From the NCBI GenBank assembly GCA_025384855.1, contig JALAHT010000002.1:310001-374000 (forward strand): DNA of 64,000 bases, in the 5' to 3' direction. The position numbers and the translations under genes are program-made. The notes below the pieces were generated by a model, which saw only the letters and a list, made by a program, of their open reading frames with translations, ran no database searches and was not told the origin of the DNA. Below, piece by piece: positions 34,071 through 43,667 of the stretch (the first letter of the stretch is position 1; each line of letters begins with the position of its first letter). This DNA comes from Luteirhabdus salina (lineage in GTDB: Bacteria > Bacteroidota > Bacteroidia > Flavobacteriales > Flavobacteriaceae).

Positions 34071-35090
34071 TTATGGATTCTCGATAGCATCTTCGGTTAG
34101 AAAATCCCATTGCTTCATATCCTGCGATAGTTTCTTTCCTATAACCGATTCAAATTTAGAGGCGTCGAGGCCATACCCTTTTGGTTTTTTGGCTTCCAAA
34201 TCCTCAAACCTTAATACATGGTTTTTTGACAGGTCCTTATTTACCGCCAAGGATTTCTCGAAGATAGCTTTCACATCCTTAAACTTTGTAGTATCCGATT
34301 TATCCACGGGATGCTGTAAGGCTTTGTAAATTTCGGAAGCACCTTCCTTCAACTGTTTTACTTCTTCCATGGTGAGTGAAGAAGAGACATCTGGACCGAA
34401 TTGCTGTTTGCTAAAGACGACATGTACTTCCACGATTTCAGCACCTAAAGAAACAGCGGCTAATCCCGTGGCTACCTTGCCTGAATGGTCGGAAAAGCCA
34501 ACAGCACCTCCATATCTCTCTTTCAATTCAGGTATCACGTTGAAACCGTAGTTATCGGGTTGCGTCGGATATTGAGTGGTACATTGAAGAATGGAAAATT
34601 CTGCGTCATGCTTCTTCAGGAACGCTACGGCTTCATCCAACTCTTTAAATGAGCTCATTCCACTGGAGAGGATGATGGGTTTTTGGGTTGAAACGATCTT
34701 TTTCAACAGTAAAAAATTGTTTACTTCACCACTTCCAATCTTGTAGTATTCCACTCCCGCTTCTTCCAACACGTCTACCGCTTCATTGCTAAACGGGCTA
34801 CTTATAAAGGTTAAACCGACCTCCTTACAATGATTTCCAATTTCCTTCCATTGTTCAGGAGAAAACTCCATTCGCTTCCAATAGTCGAAGCGCGTTTTAT
34901 CCTGTGTTGAAAATTTCACGCGGAACGGCTCGTGTACACTACTTTCAGCTGCTGCGATGTGGGTTTGAAACTTAATGGCATCTACTCCAGTCTTCGCTAC
35001 AGCATCGATATAAGCATGTACCATTCCGAGGCTGCCATCGTGTGCCTGCCCGATTTCAGCTATAATAAAAGGTGGTTTAATATTCATCAT
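34071..35090 (-). CDS. neuB: N-acetylneuraminate synthase-type enzyme (NeuB-like)
   Basis: A 339-residue enzyme condensing an N-acetyl sugar with phosphoenolpyruvate. The TIM-barrel part has IIAEIGQAHDGSLGMVHAYI, AIKFQTHIA, YYKIGSGEVNN, ILSSGMSS and VGFSDHSG; a C-terminal SAF domain (about residues 275-339; SLAVNKDLSKNHVLRFEDL) completes the fold. Family includes NeuB, PseI and LegI; product identity is tied to the neighbouring NeuC- and NeuA-like enzymes, favouring Neu5Ac. Two adjacent ATGs are possible starts. Confidence 0.88.
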   Translation of the reverse strand: MMNIKPPFIIAEIGQAHDGSLGMVHAYIDAVAKTGVDAIKFQTHIAAAESSVHEPFRVKFSTQDKTRFDYWKRMEFSPEQWKEIGNHCKEVGLTFISSPFSNEAVDVLEEAGVEYYKIGSGEVNNFLLLKKIVSTQKPIILSSGMSSFKELDEAVAFLKKHDAEFSILQCTTQYPTQPDNYGFNVIPELKERYGGAVGFSDHSGKVATGLAAVSLGAEIVEVHVVFSKQQFGPDVSSSLTMEEVKQLKEGASEIYKALQHPVDKSDTTKFKDVKAIFEKSLAVNKDLSKNHVLRFEDLEAKKPKGYGLDASKFESVIGKKLSQDMKQWDFLTEDAIENP

Positions 35091-36090
35091 ATCCTCGTTT
35101 TAGCCCCATTCGTTTAAAAAAGAATGGACGTGTATATTGGTTTAACCAAAGTCGGTTAATGGCTTTTTTTACTCCATATCCTATGCTACTTCGCTTCGGG
35201 GGCGGAATTTGTTGTGATGAAGCTACAATCCCATCATCATTATTCGAAGCAACCTTATGCATCCAAGGCTCAATCTGATTTCCGATATGAAAGGCATAGC
35301 TTTTAGGAGTTGCCAAGCGCCAAAAGCCAGCACGATCGTTCGGAAGGTCGATATAATCTCTATCGGCCGCTGCCGCATACGCCCACTGACTTCCCGTTTT
35401 GGGTGCTTTTTCAAAAACCTCCTTTCGTAGGGTAGCCACAAAATGACCACATCCTACCACGGCTGTCACGCCATTTTTTTCGATAGTGAGTTGGGAATGT
35501 AACCTGCTTTTCTTTCTATACATACTTTCTTCACTCCCAACACTTTCTGCAAAACGAAGTAAATCTTCTTCCGAACATACAGATTGGAACTTCAAACTTC
35601 TTGAGAAAAAACCATCGAAGAGCGTATTTTCGGTATGCGCGCGATATAAGGTCGGGTTCGGAACCGGGGCTACCATCCCAGCTTTTGGAATGTTCAAGAA
35701 AATTTCCTCTACAGCTTGCATCCATTCCGAGGTAAAGAGCACATCGCCATCGCTTAGGGTTATGAGCGGTTCTTGCGATGTTCTGGCTATGGGAATCATG
35801 GCATCGATTTTCCCAACATTATTTTTATAATGGACGAGCTGATCGATCTTTCCCGTTTTATATAATTGCTGTAAAAAATCGCTGACCTCCATGCAACTTC
35901 CATTGTTTACAATCGTAAGAAGAGACTTTTCGTGTTTGGTTGCCAGTAGCGACGAAATACACAATTTGGTTACGGCCAATCCGTGCTCGAAGTAGCCTTC
36001 AAGATTCGGCACATAAATGGGAACGATGATACGGTGATAGCCGTATGAATCGAGCTTCTTATCTTTTTCTGGATTTACACCTTTACGCAT
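35077..36090 (-). CDS. GT-A-type glycosyltransferase
   Basis: A 337-residue protein with the start set at the ATG giving MRKGVNPEKDKKLDSYGYHR; the longer frame to 36225 would overlap the upstream gene by 143 bp. The N-terminal part looks like a GT2 fold: VPIYVPNLEGYFEHGLAVTK, SLLTIVNNGSCMEV, and LITLSDGDVLFTSEW, where SDGDVLF supplies a DxD-like metal site. A late GCGHFVATLRKEVFEK fits the acceptor side. Sugar unknown. Confidence 0.7.
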   Translation of the reverse strand: MRKGVNPEKDKKLDSYGYHRIIVPIYVPNLEGYFEHGLAVTKLCISSLLATKHEKSLLTIVNNGSCMEVSDFLQQLYKTGKIDQLVHYKNNVGKIDAMIPIARTSQEPLITLSDGDVLFTSEWMQAVEEIFLNIPKAGMVAPVPNPTLYRAHTENTLFDGFFSRSLKFQSVCSEEDLLRFAESVGSEESMYRKKSRLHSQLTIEKNGVTAVVGCGHFVATLRKEVFEKAPKTGSQWAYAAAADRDYIDLPNDRAGFWRLATPKSYAFHIGNQIEPWMHKVASNNDDGIVASSQQIPPPKRSSIGYGVKKAINRLWLNQYTRPFFFKRMGLKRGYDEY

Positions 36091-36967
36091 TAGACTTAAT
36101 ATTAGCGATTTTTCGAAGGCATCTAATCGGGAATGCAAACTTTTCAAAGCTACTAAACTGTAAGGATTTTTCAGGATAGGCCAATCGATGATTTCGTACT
36201 TCCATAGTAACCAACCTAGTGGCAATTCGATGTAACACCCATTTGTTCCGCACGCCCATTGCCTTAAAATTATCCATCATTTTTAGTCCGATACCCAAAT
36301 AAGCAGCGCGTTTCTCAGAGAGTCTGTTGGCAGCTTCATAGATGCGATATTCGGCTAAGGGTTCTTGTACGTAGTGAATTTCATGTCTAAAAAAGAGACG
36401 TTGATAAAAATCGATGTCTTCTCCAACCCTAATCGTTTCATCGAATTTTAACCCAGCATCAAACACTTCTTTACGAATTAATGGCGTCGGCGATTTTACT
36501 ACCCATACCCCCAAGGCATTCCAAAATACATAACCGGATCGTTTATGGGCTTTATTCCTTGCGGCGCCAATGATCTCACCTGTATTGTTTCCAGTTTCAT
36601 CTATCACCGCAGCAGCACTGTGGACGCAATCCACCTTAGGCGCTGCTTGTAGCACTGAAACCTGAATTTCTAGTTTATCTTCCTTCCAACGGTCATCGTC
36701 GTCCAAAAATGCAATATAATTCCCTCTTGCCAAATTCACTCCAAAGTTACGAGCCGAAGAAAGCCCCCCATTTTCTTTAAAATAATAATGACAATTTTTA
36801 AATTTTTCGCAAATAGCCTTCGCATAGGGTTTTTCAGAACCATCATCTACCACGATAATCTCTATGGATGAATAGGTTTGCTTCTCAACACTCTCAATAG
36901 CCTCTTCAAGATAATCGGGGCGATTGAAAGTTGGAATGATAACACTTACTAAGGCTTCTTTATTCAT
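36083..36967 (-). CDS. GT2-family glycosyltransferase
   Basis: A 294-residue GT-A enzyme: SVIIPTFNRPDYLEEAIESV, IEIIVVDDGSE, GLSSARNFGVNLARGNYIAF and the metal-binding LDDDDRWKEDKL. A typical inverting family 2 enzyme for repeat-unit assembly in the cytoplasm. The start overlaps the stop of the upstream GT2 gene by four bases. Confidence 0.92.
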   Translation of the reverse strand: MNKEALVSVIIPTFNRPDYLEEAIESVEKQTYSSIEIIVVDDGSEKPYAKAICEKFKNCHYYFKENGGLSSARNFGVNLARGNYIAFLDDDDRWKEDKLEIQVSVLQAAPKVDCVHSAAAVIDETGNNTGEIIGAARNKAHKRSGYVFWNALGVWVVKSPTPLIRKEVFDAGLKFDETIRVGEDIDFYQRLFFRHEIHYVQEPLAEYRIYEAANRLSEKRAAYLGIGLKMMDNFKAMGVRNKWVLHRIATRLVTMEVRNHRLAYPEKSLQFSSFEKFAFPIRCLRKIANIKSNA

Positions 36968-37746
36968 CTGCCTAAGGTAAGTCTTTTACGAATGCGCTTC
37001 AAAATACCAGAAACCGTATTGCGTTTCGCATGATATACTTCCCTTTCCAAGTGAAGTAGCCTGCGATAATCTTCATAATAAACCCCCAACACCTCCATAA
37101 ATAACGCTATATCTTCTTCTTCCTTTTTTTTGTGAAAGTCCTTATCGTTACTAACACCGTTTAAATCAAACTCTGTTAATGCGATTGGTACGTGCGAAAA
37201 TTGAAACTGATCACTCACCAAGCAGGAAAGATAAAAATGGCGATCTGCCGCAATGCGATAGTCTTCACGATAGTTACCCATTATTTCAAAAACACTTTTA
37301 TGAAACAGGGTACTTTGATGGGGAAGAGAGGATTTTACGAAGAAATATGGCGTTAACTTATCTGGATACACTTTTTCTCCATCTTCAAATTTATAATCGC
37401 CATACACGATATCACCTTCAAACTTTTGATGCCCCACAAAGCTAGACAATGCTTTCGTAGATGTTAATACATCACCACTATTCAAAAACAGGAGGTACTC
37501 CCCAGATGCTTTATTGATACCTTTATTCATCGCATTAAAAATGCCAGTATCAGGCTCACTCACCCGATGATGAAGCGTACCGGAATAGGTTTTCAAATAT
37601 TCCGCACTGCCATCGGTAGAATTTCCATCAATTACGATATACTCAATTTCGGGATAGGTCTGTTCCGCCACCGACTGCATCGTTTTCTTCAACCCTTCCA
37701 GATTATTGAAATTGATGGTTATAATGGAAATAAGTGGATTATTCAT
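36964..37746 (-). CDS. GT2-family glycosyltransferase
   Basis: A 260-residue GT-A enzyme of the WcaA/PgaC-like short type: ISIITINFNNLEGLKKTMQS, EYIVIDGNSTDGSAEYL, RVSEPDTGIFNAMNKGINKA and the YLLFLNSGDVL metal site. The ESEPDTGIYDAMNKG-like segment and SGD are shared with the enzymes at 45530 and 48162 in this window, so these three belong to one subfamily. Overlaps fcl by eight bases. Confidence 0.92.
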   Translation of the reverse strand: MNNPLISIITINFNNLEGLKKTMQSVAEQTYPEIEYIVIDGNSTDGSAEYLKTYSGTLHHRVSEPDTGIFNAMNKGINKASGEYLLFLNSGDVLTSTKALSSFVGHQKFEGDIVYGDYKFEDGEKVYPDKLTPYFFVKSSLPHQSTLFHKSVFEIMGNYREDYRIAADRHFYLSCLVSDQFQFSHVPIALTEFDLNGVSNDKDFHKKKEEEDIALFMEVLGVYYEDYRRLLHLEREVYHAKRNTVSGILKRIRKRLTLGR

Positions 37747-38845
37747 CTCTTGTTTGGGTGTACCACTGGTACATGTTTTCTATACCCTCTTCTAAGGATA
37801 CCGTCGCCTTCCATCCCATAGCATTGATTTTATCGACATCGGTTACCTTTCGCATGGTACCATCTGGTTTGTCGGTATTAAAATAGAAATCACCTTCAAA
37901 ACCAACAATATCCTTAATAGATTTTGCCAATTCTGCAATGGAACAATCTTTTCCAGTTCCAATGTTGAAGTGCGTATTCCGAATTTCATTCTTATCGTTA
38001 CGATCATAATTCGTTAGAATATCGCTAAAAGAAACCTTTTCCATCAAAAACACACAGGCTTCTGCCATATCGTTTACCCACAAAAATTCGCGCATGGGTT
38101 TGCCGCTTCCCCAGATTTCCACTGAAACAGTATCACCCTCTTTCTTAAGACCGAAATCGTTCAATTTCTGAACGATGGTTTCTTCTGAAGTAGAACCGTC
38201 TACGCCTTCAATAGGTAAACTGTTCAAATCGTTTCGAATGCTATCCCAATCGTTCTTTTCCCAACAATGTCCGATATGGATTTTCCGAAGCAAGGCGGGA
38301 AGCACATGTGCTTTTTCCAAATCGAAATTGTCGTTCGGACCGTATAGGTTCGTCGGCATGGCCGCAATATAATCGGTGCCGTATTGAAGGTTATAGCTTT
38401 CACACAACTTTATCCCCGCAATCTTTGCAATGGCATAAGGCTCGTTTGTATACTCCAAAGGAGCGGTCAGTAATGAATCTTCTTTTAATGGCTGTTCTGC
38501 TTCCTTGGGATAGATACAGGTACTTCCCAAGAACAGTAACTTTTTTACGTCATGCTTATAACTCTGATGAATCACATTGTTCTGGATCATCAGGTTTTCA
38601 TAGATAAATTCTGCGCGGTATTTATTATTGGCAGCGATACCTCCCACCTTGGCAGCGGCTAAAAACACATAGTTCGGTTTTTCCGAAGCGAAAAAATCGG
38701 CTACGGCCTGCGTATCCGTAAGATCTAATTCGGCATGTGTGCGTGTAATCAGGTTTTGGAAGCCCGACTGTTGAAGTTTTCGGAAAATAGCGCTTCCTAC
38801 CAGTCCGCGATGCCCTGCTACAAATATCCTTGCGTCTTTCTCCAT
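37739..38845 (-). CDS. fcl: GDP-L-fucose synthase
   Basis: A 368-residue epimerase-reductase starting MEKDARIFVAGHRGLVGSAI; the upstream in-frame ATG would run into gmd. The NAD(P)-binding motif GHRGLVGSAI, the active-site YAIAKIAGIKLCESY (Tyr-x3-Lys) and YPKEAEQPLKEDSLL are characteristic. It converts the 4-keto-6-deoxymannose intermediate from Gmd to GDP-L-fucose. It contains an insertion around residues 215-245 compared with the approximately 320-residue E. coli enzyme. Four bases separate it from gmd. Confidence 0.95.
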   Translation of the reverse strand: MEKDARIFVAGHRGLVGSAIFRKLQQSGFQNLITRTHAELDLTDTQAVADFFASEKPNYVFLAAAKVGGIAANNKYRAEFIYENLMIQNNVIHQSYKHDVKKLLFLGSTCIYPKEAEQPLKEDSLLTAPLEYTNEPYAIAKIAGIKLCESYNLQYGTDYIAAMPTNLYGPNDNFDLEKAHVLPALLRKIHIGHCWEKNDWDSIRNDLNSLPIEGVDGSTSEETIVQKLNDFGLKKEGDTVSVEIWGSGKPMREFLWVNDMAEACVFLMEKVSFSDILTNYDRNDKNEIRNTHFNIGTGKDCSIAELAKSIKDIVGFEGDFYFNTDKPDGTMRKVTDVDKINAMGWKATVSLEEGIENMYQWYTQTRDE

Positions 38846-38849
38846 ACTC

Positions 38850-39962
38850 TTATTCGAAATAATTATTGATTCGGAATCCACCTTCTTTCAGGTATTGTTC
38901 CTTATTCATAAGCTTTAGGTCGCTATCGACCATATCGTTGATCAGGTCCTGAAGATTGTATTCCGGTTCCCATCCCAACTTTTCCTTTGCCTTGGTGGCA
39001 TCGCCGATAAGCAAATCGACTTCCGTTGGACGGAAATACTTCGGATCTACCTGCAATACCTCTTGCCCCACCTCTACTTTATAGTCTGGATTGCTGGACG
39101 AAGCGATATAGGCCTTTTCGTCGACACCTTCTCCTTCAAATCGTAATTCAATTCCCAAGGCTTTAAAAGCCATTCGTATAAAGTCGCGTACCGAGGTGGT
39201 TTTTCCTGTGGCTATTACCCAATCTTCTGGTTCATCTGCCTGCAAGATCATCCACATCATACGTACATAATCCTTCGCATGTCCCCAATCCCGTTTGGCA
39301 TCCATATTTCCGATATAGATCATATCCTGCAACCCAAGTGCAATCCTGGTCGCAGCTCGTGTGATTTTTCGTGTGACGAACGTTTCCCCGCGTACGGGCG
39401 ATTCGTGGTTAAATAAAATTCCGTTGCACGAAAACATATCATACGCCTCTCGGTAATTCACCGTTGCCCAATAAGCATACATTTTAGCGACGGCATACGG
39501 ACTTCTGGGATAAAAGGGTGTTGTTTCGGTTTGTGGCACTTCCTGCACCTTTCCGTAAAGTTCAGAGGTAGACGCCTGATAAATCTTCGTTGTTTTCTCC
39601 ATCCCTAAGAAGCGGACAGCTTCCAAGATTCGAAGCGCTCCCAATCCATCGGCATTGGCAGTATATTCTGGCATTTCGAAGGAAACCTTCACATGGCTCA
39701 TGGCCGCAAGGTTATAGATTTCATCGGGCTGCACTTCCTTGATAATACGAATAAGGTTCGTACTATCGGTCATGTCGCCATAATGTAGAATGAAGTTTCG
39801 ATTATCGGTATGGGGATCTTGGTACAAGTGGTCTATCCTATCGGTATTAAAAAGTGAGGACCGACGTTTCAGCCCGTGGACCTTATATCCTTTTTTCAAT
39901 AAAAATTCACTTAAATAGGCCCCATCCTGACCTGTAACTCCTGTGATAAAAGCCGTTTTCAT
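38850..39962 (-). CDS. gmd: GDP-mannose 4,6-dehydratase
   Basis: A 370-residue short-chain dehydrogenase/reductase. [19 protein letters not shown] (NADP site), [38 protein letters not shown] and [19 protein letters not shown] (catalytic Tyr-x3-Lys) identify Gmd. It makes GDP-4-keto-6-deoxymannose, used by the next gene, fcl. Together they show that L-fucose is a component of the polymer; GDP-mannose supply is not encoded here. Confidence 0.97.
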   Translation of the reverse strand: MKTAFITGVTGQDGAYLSEFLLKKGYKVHGLKRRSSLFNTDRIDHLYQDPHTDNRNFILHYGDMTDSTNLIRIIKEVQPDEIYNLAAMSHVKVSFEMPEYTANADGLGALRILEAVRFLGMEKTTKIYQASTSELYGKVQEVPQTETTPFYPRSPYAVAKMYAYWATVNYREAYDMFSCNGILFNHESPVRGETFVTRKITRAATRIALGLQDMIYIGNMDAKRDWGHAKDYVRMMWMILQADEPEDWVIATGKTTSVRDFIRMAFKALGIELRFEGEGVDEKAYIASSSNPDYKVEVGQEVLQVDPKYFRPTEVDLLIGDATKAKEKLGWEPEYNLQDLINDMVDSDLKLMNKEQYLKEGGFRINNYFE

Positions 39963-41182
39963 ATCAGTATTCTTTTGTATAGTTTCTGGTAAGAAGATGC
40001 TTGTTGGTCAAAACTGAAATATTCTTCTGCATATGCGCGAATGGCGTCTTCATCGAACACCGCTTTGGTGTCCATAAATTTTAGGATGGCTTTATAGAGC
40101 GCCTCTTCCGAAACCTCTGTAGCCACATAACCGGTCTTCCCTCCTTCAATGTGCTCTTTCATGCCCCCGTTGGGAAAGCTTATTATCGGGGTTCCACAAC
40201 TCAGGGATTCCAGCATAACATTAGGCAAATTATCCTCGCGACTCGGCAAGACCACCGCATCGGCCGCAGCATAGCAAACAGCCAATGAAGCTTGATTCTT
40301 CACGAATCCCAAAGGTATGGTTTTTACAGCAGTATTCCTTAGCTGAACGTCCACTTCTCCAACGATTATCAAGGTTATGGGTGTGGTTATTTTGGCAAGT
40401 GCATTTTGTAGCAAAATAGCTCCCTTTCGATTATTTGTCTTTCCGCCTGCTACGTACAATAAAACAGTTTCGGTAGACGAAATACCATGTGTTGTTCTAA
40501 AGGATTCCGTTGGTTGTGGTAAAAAGAGGTTGAGATCAATACCATTGGGAATGACCACCTTTTCCTGAAAATGATCGAAAACGTTGCTTTTCGCGGCTTT
40601 GTCAATCATCCATTTTGAAGGGGTGACGAGGGCGCCTTTAGATATCTGCTGAATGGCTTTTCGTTTTAATGCAGCTTGCTGCCGATTGACCGCACCTACC
40701 CATTTTTCATTTCTTTTTTCATCTTCTTCATAGTGAAACAAGCCTTTAAACGGATTCATATCGTGTAAGGTCCACACGATAGGTTTCTTGATTTTTTTGA
40801 AGAAACTCGGGTAATCGACAAAGCCACCTACCCAATGCAGGTGTAGGATATCCGCCTGTGCCACCAAGGGATGTTTTTCGATTGCATAGGGAGCATACGC
40901 CGTACTAGCCGTTTCGTATTGCAAAGTATCGGCCAGCGCTTTCAATTTGTCCCTAACTCGTCTATCGGCAGAAGGCATCAACTTTTGCTTGATTTTCTTC
41001 CCAAGGCCAGCTTTTTTGTAATTGAAGAAAGAATCGGCCATTACTTCACCCGAAAAATTAATGGTTTTTGTATTAGAAATAAAGGCTGCAGCCACTTCCT
41101 TTTGCAACAACGCTTGTTGTAGGCGCATGGCTGCGATTCCCGCGCCACCTCTTGGTGATGTATTGATATGAAGTACCTTCAC
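39959..41182 (-). CDS. GT4-family glycosyltransferase
   Basis: A 407-residue GT-B enzyme: [20 protein letters not shown] at the N-terminus, [36 protein letters not shown], and donor motifs [20 protein letters not shown] with [10 protein letters not shown]. This [11 protein letters not shown] form is common in Bacteroidota capsule clusters. Overlaps both neighbours by four bases. Confidence 0.9.
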   Translation of the reverse strand: MKVLHINTSPRGGAGIAAMRLQQALLQKEVAAAFISNTKTINFSGEVMADSFFNYKKAGLGKKIKQKLMPSADRRVRDKLKALADTLQYETASTAYAPYAIEKHPLVAQADILHLHWVGGFVDYPSFFKKIKKPIVWTLHDMNPFKGLFHYEEDEKRNEKWVGAVNRQQAALKRKAIQQISKGALVTPSKWMIDKAAKSNVFDHFQEKVVIPNGIDLNLFLPQPTESFRTTHGISSTETVLLYVAGGKTNNRKGAILLQNALAKITTPITLIIVGEVDVQLRNTAVKTIPLGFVKNQASLAVCYAAADAVVLPSREDNLPNVMLESLSCGTPIISFPNGGMKEHIEGGKTGYVATEVSEEALYKAILKFMDTKAVFDEDAIRAYAEEYFSFDQQASSYQKLYKRILI

Positions 41183-41931
41183 GTGCGTTTCCCGATTATA
41201 CGATGATACGCTTTTCTTGAAAATTCCTTGGTATAGCGCTTAAAATATTTTTTGGGATATCCGTAAAAGACATAGTCGATTGCTACCGAATTCAAATGGT
41301 GAAGGCAGCGCCAAAGCGTTTCCTTTTTAGGTGAATGCCAGGAATGGTCCCATAAATGAACCGCTAGGGTGTTTTCAGTAACATAAGATTCATACGAATC
41401 CTGTCGCTGCTGATAGGGCAACGGGTAAAGGTAATCGTAGTCCAAGATAATATCGTTGGTGCCAAGGTGGTCTTTTGTTACCAAGTGTTTAAAAGTATGT
41501 GTAATTACGGGTGGCGAAAACGGATCGAATCGGTTCGCTTCATAAAAAGCATGCATCTGCTTGATAATCGGATGAGCCGGAACAGCCCCAAACATCCCAT
41601 AAGCCGGTCGTCCCGCTACTTCGTAGCCCGTGAAAAAATCATAGTGCAATAATGAATCGATGGGTTGTAGCAACAGCATATCGGTATCCATATAGATGCC
41701 TCCCTCCTTTTTCAACACGGCTACCCGTATGGTATCGGCTGCAAAAGCATACCGCCCTTTTCGTAAGGCGTCTTCCGCAAAGCGGTTTCGATAGGGTACC
41801 GAAGTTTCCTCGTTCCATTCCTTAATCTCGAAATTGGGACAATGCGTTTTCCAACTTTCCAAACAACGCTGAAAGGTTTTGGGCTTCTCACCTTCACCGA
41901 ACCAGCAATAATGTAGGATTTTTGGAATCAT
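41179..41931 (-). CDS. GT32-like glycosyltransferase
   Basis: A 250-residue GT-A enzyme starting MIPKILHYCWFGEGEKPKTF, with RYAFAADTIRVAVLKKEGGI and YMDTDMLLLQP; the DTD is the DxD nucleotide-sugar site of the Gly_transf_sug (GT32/OCH1-like) family. It is the first gene of the long minus-strand unit, with a -7 element 46 bp upstream. Confidence 0.9.
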   Translation of the reverse strand: MIPKILHYCWFGEGEKPKTFQRCLESWKTHCPNFEIKEWNEETSVPYRNRFAEDALRKGRYAFAADTIRVAVLKKEGGIYMDTDMLLLQPIDSLLHYDFFTGYEVAGRPAYGMFGAVPAHPIIKQMHAFYEANRFDPFSPPVITHTFKHLVTKDHLGTNDIILDYDYLYPLPYQQRQDSYESYVTENTLAVHLWDHSWHSPKKETLWRCLHHLNSVAIDYVFYGYPKKYFKRYTKEFSRKAYHRIIGKRT

Positions 41932-42214
41932 GAAACTTGCTTATCGAAATTGACCAATACTTCGCATTGAAGTCATCAAAAATAGAAAATACAATTTAGT
42001 AATGCCGTTTTCGCCTCCAAACTTCGTAGTTGGATACGTGAGAATACCGTCATATTCACAGAAGTTTATATCTTTACGGCAGTATACCTCCTCAGCATTT
42101 CGTTATATGAGAAGCAAAGGTATGCTGATTTCACCCCTTGGAACGCGGAAAGCCGTGCTTCTAAAAATGGCAAAATGCCTTTGTTTCTGAAGCTTAGTAA
42201 AGTGGAAGAAAGAG
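41932..42214. promoter_or_regulatory. Divergent intergenic region with -7 element for the 20-gene operon
   Basis: Minus-strand TATTTTTG (plus coordinates 41977-41984) matches TAnnTTTG and would serve the operon running to 20418. For the plus-strand MBOAT gene only a one-mismatch site (TGCCTTTG, 42176-42183) is seen. A 62-codon plus-strand frame (42002-42190) has no recognisable features and is not called. Confidence 0.5.
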
Positions 42215-43663
42215 ATGCTTTTTAATTCGTTGGATTTTGCCATTTTCCTGCCAATAGTGTTTTTGCTCTATTGGTTTGTTGTACACCGAAATCTTCGTCT
42301 GCAGAACGCCTTTATCGTCGTTGCCAGTTATATTTTCTATGGTTGGTGGGACTGGCGCTTTCTTCTACTTATCATTTTTAGCACCTTCGTAGATTATAGC
42401 GTAGGATACCTCTTGCATAGACAGGAGAAGAAACGTCATCGAAAACTGTTACTCTCCATCAGTATTTTGGTCAATTTAGGATTCTTGGCGGTCTTTAAAT
42501 ACTATAATTTTTTCCTAGAGAATTTTGTTGAAGCCTATTCCTTTATTGGCGGTTCTATTCGGCCCAGCTCCCTTTCCCTGATTCTTCCTGTAGGCATTAG
42601 TTTTTACACCTTTCAGACGCTGAGTTATACCATCGACATCTACAATCGAAAATTACAGCCCACCAAGGATTTTATTGCTTTCTCAGCCTTTGTTTGCTTT
42701 TTTCCACAGCTGGTGGCCGGCCCGATCGAACGTGCCACGCACTTATTACCGCAGTTTCTCCAAAAACGGTCATTCGAGTACAATCAAGCCGTGAATGGAT
42801 TGCGACAGATTTTGTGGGGACTGTTCAAAAAAGTGGTAATAGCCGATAACTGTGCGCGTTATGCCGACATCATCTTTAATAGTTCAGAAGATGCTTCCGG
42901 TAGCACTTTAGTGGTGGGTGCTGTCTTCTTCGCCTTTCAGATTTACGGCGACTTTTCGGGCTATTCTGACATTGCTATAGGAACTTCACGACTGTTTGGT
43001 TTCGATTTGATGAACAATTTCAACTATCCCTATTTTTCGAGAGATATCGCTGAGTTTTGGCGACGCTGGCATATTTCACTTTCCACATGGTTCCGTGATT
43101 ATTTGTATATACCCTTGGGGGGAAGTCTCGGCAGCACCTGGAAGAAAGTTCGGAACATTTTCATCATATTCTTGGTAAGCGGTTTTTGGCATGGCGCCAA
43201 CTGGACCTTTATCGCTTGGGGAGCGCTGAACGCCCTTTACTTTCTGCCCTTGATGGTAACCAAAAGGAATCGGAAATTTATGGGACGCATAGCCGTAGGA
43301 AAAGATTTGCCCTCGTTGCATGAGTTTGCACAAATTGCACTGACATTTATGCTTACCTGTTTTGCATGGATTTTCTTTCGAGCCCGCGACCTAGCGCATG
43401 CCTTTCAATATATCGGTGGCATCTTTGATGCTTCCCTATTTCAATTCCCAACCTTTCATCTTGATAGCGAAGTACGGCCGTTGCTCTTATTGCTCGGTGC
43501 ATTTATGATAATGGAGTGGCTAGGAAGAGACGATGCTTTTGCCATCGAAAACATAGGAACACCTTGGCCAAAGCCGGTGCGCTGGAGTGTTTATTTTGGG
43601 ATTGTATTCCTATTGTTCTATTTCACTGGGGAACAACAACAGTTTATCTATTTTCAATTTTAA
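42215..43663 (+). CDS. MBOAT-family O-acyltransferase (AlgI-like)
   Basis: A 482-residue membrane protein with about ten helices and the canonical start MLFNSLDFAIFLPIVFLLYW. Motifs: RPSSLSLILPVGISFYTFQTL, DFSGYSDIAIGTSRLFGF, FWRRWHISLSTWFRDYLYIP and the catalytic histidine region FLVSGFWHGANWTFIAWG. It moves acyl (usually acetyl) groups across the inner membrane onto an extracytoplasmic acceptor. The SGNH-type protein encoded 4 bp downstream is the likely partner, as in alginate (AlgI/AlgJ/AlgX) and related systems. Confidence 0.95.
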   Translation: MLFNSLDFAIFLPIVFLLYWFVVHRNLRLQNAFIVVASYIFYGWWDWRFLLLIIFSTFVDYSVGYLLHRQEKKRHRKLLLSISILVNLGFLAVFKYYNFFLENFVEAYSFIGGSIRPSSLSLILPVGISFYTFQTLSYTIDIYNRKLQPTKDFIAFSAFVCFFPQLVAGPIERATHLLPQFLQKRSFEYNQAVNGLRQILWGLFKKVVIADNCARYADIIFNSSEDASGSTLVVGAVFFAFQIYGDFSGYSDIAIGTSRLFGFDLMNNFNYPYFSRDIAEFWRRWHISLSTWFRDYLYIPLGGSLGSTWKKVRNIFIIFLVSGFWHGANWTFIAWGALNALYFLPLMVTKRNRKFMGRIAVGKDLPSLHEFAQIALTFMLTCFAWIFFRARDLAHAFQYIGGIFDASLFQFPTFHLDSEVRPLLLLLGAFMIMEWLGRDDAFAIENIGTPWPKPVRWSVYFGIVFLLFYFTGEQQQFIYFQF

Positions 43664-43667
43664 GGAT

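Noticed and set aside
35077-36225. Longer frame for the GT-A gene
   Set aside because: It would overlap the upstream GT2 gene by 143 bp; the ATG at 36090 gives an 8-bp overlap.
42176-42183. TGCCTTTG as the MBOAT promoter
   Set aside because: It has a mismatch at a defining position and no -33 partner at a suitable distance.
42002-42190. Small ORF upstream of the MBOAT gene
   Set aside because: The 62 codons show no recognisable motif, signal peptide or initiation signal and lie in a divergent promoter region.
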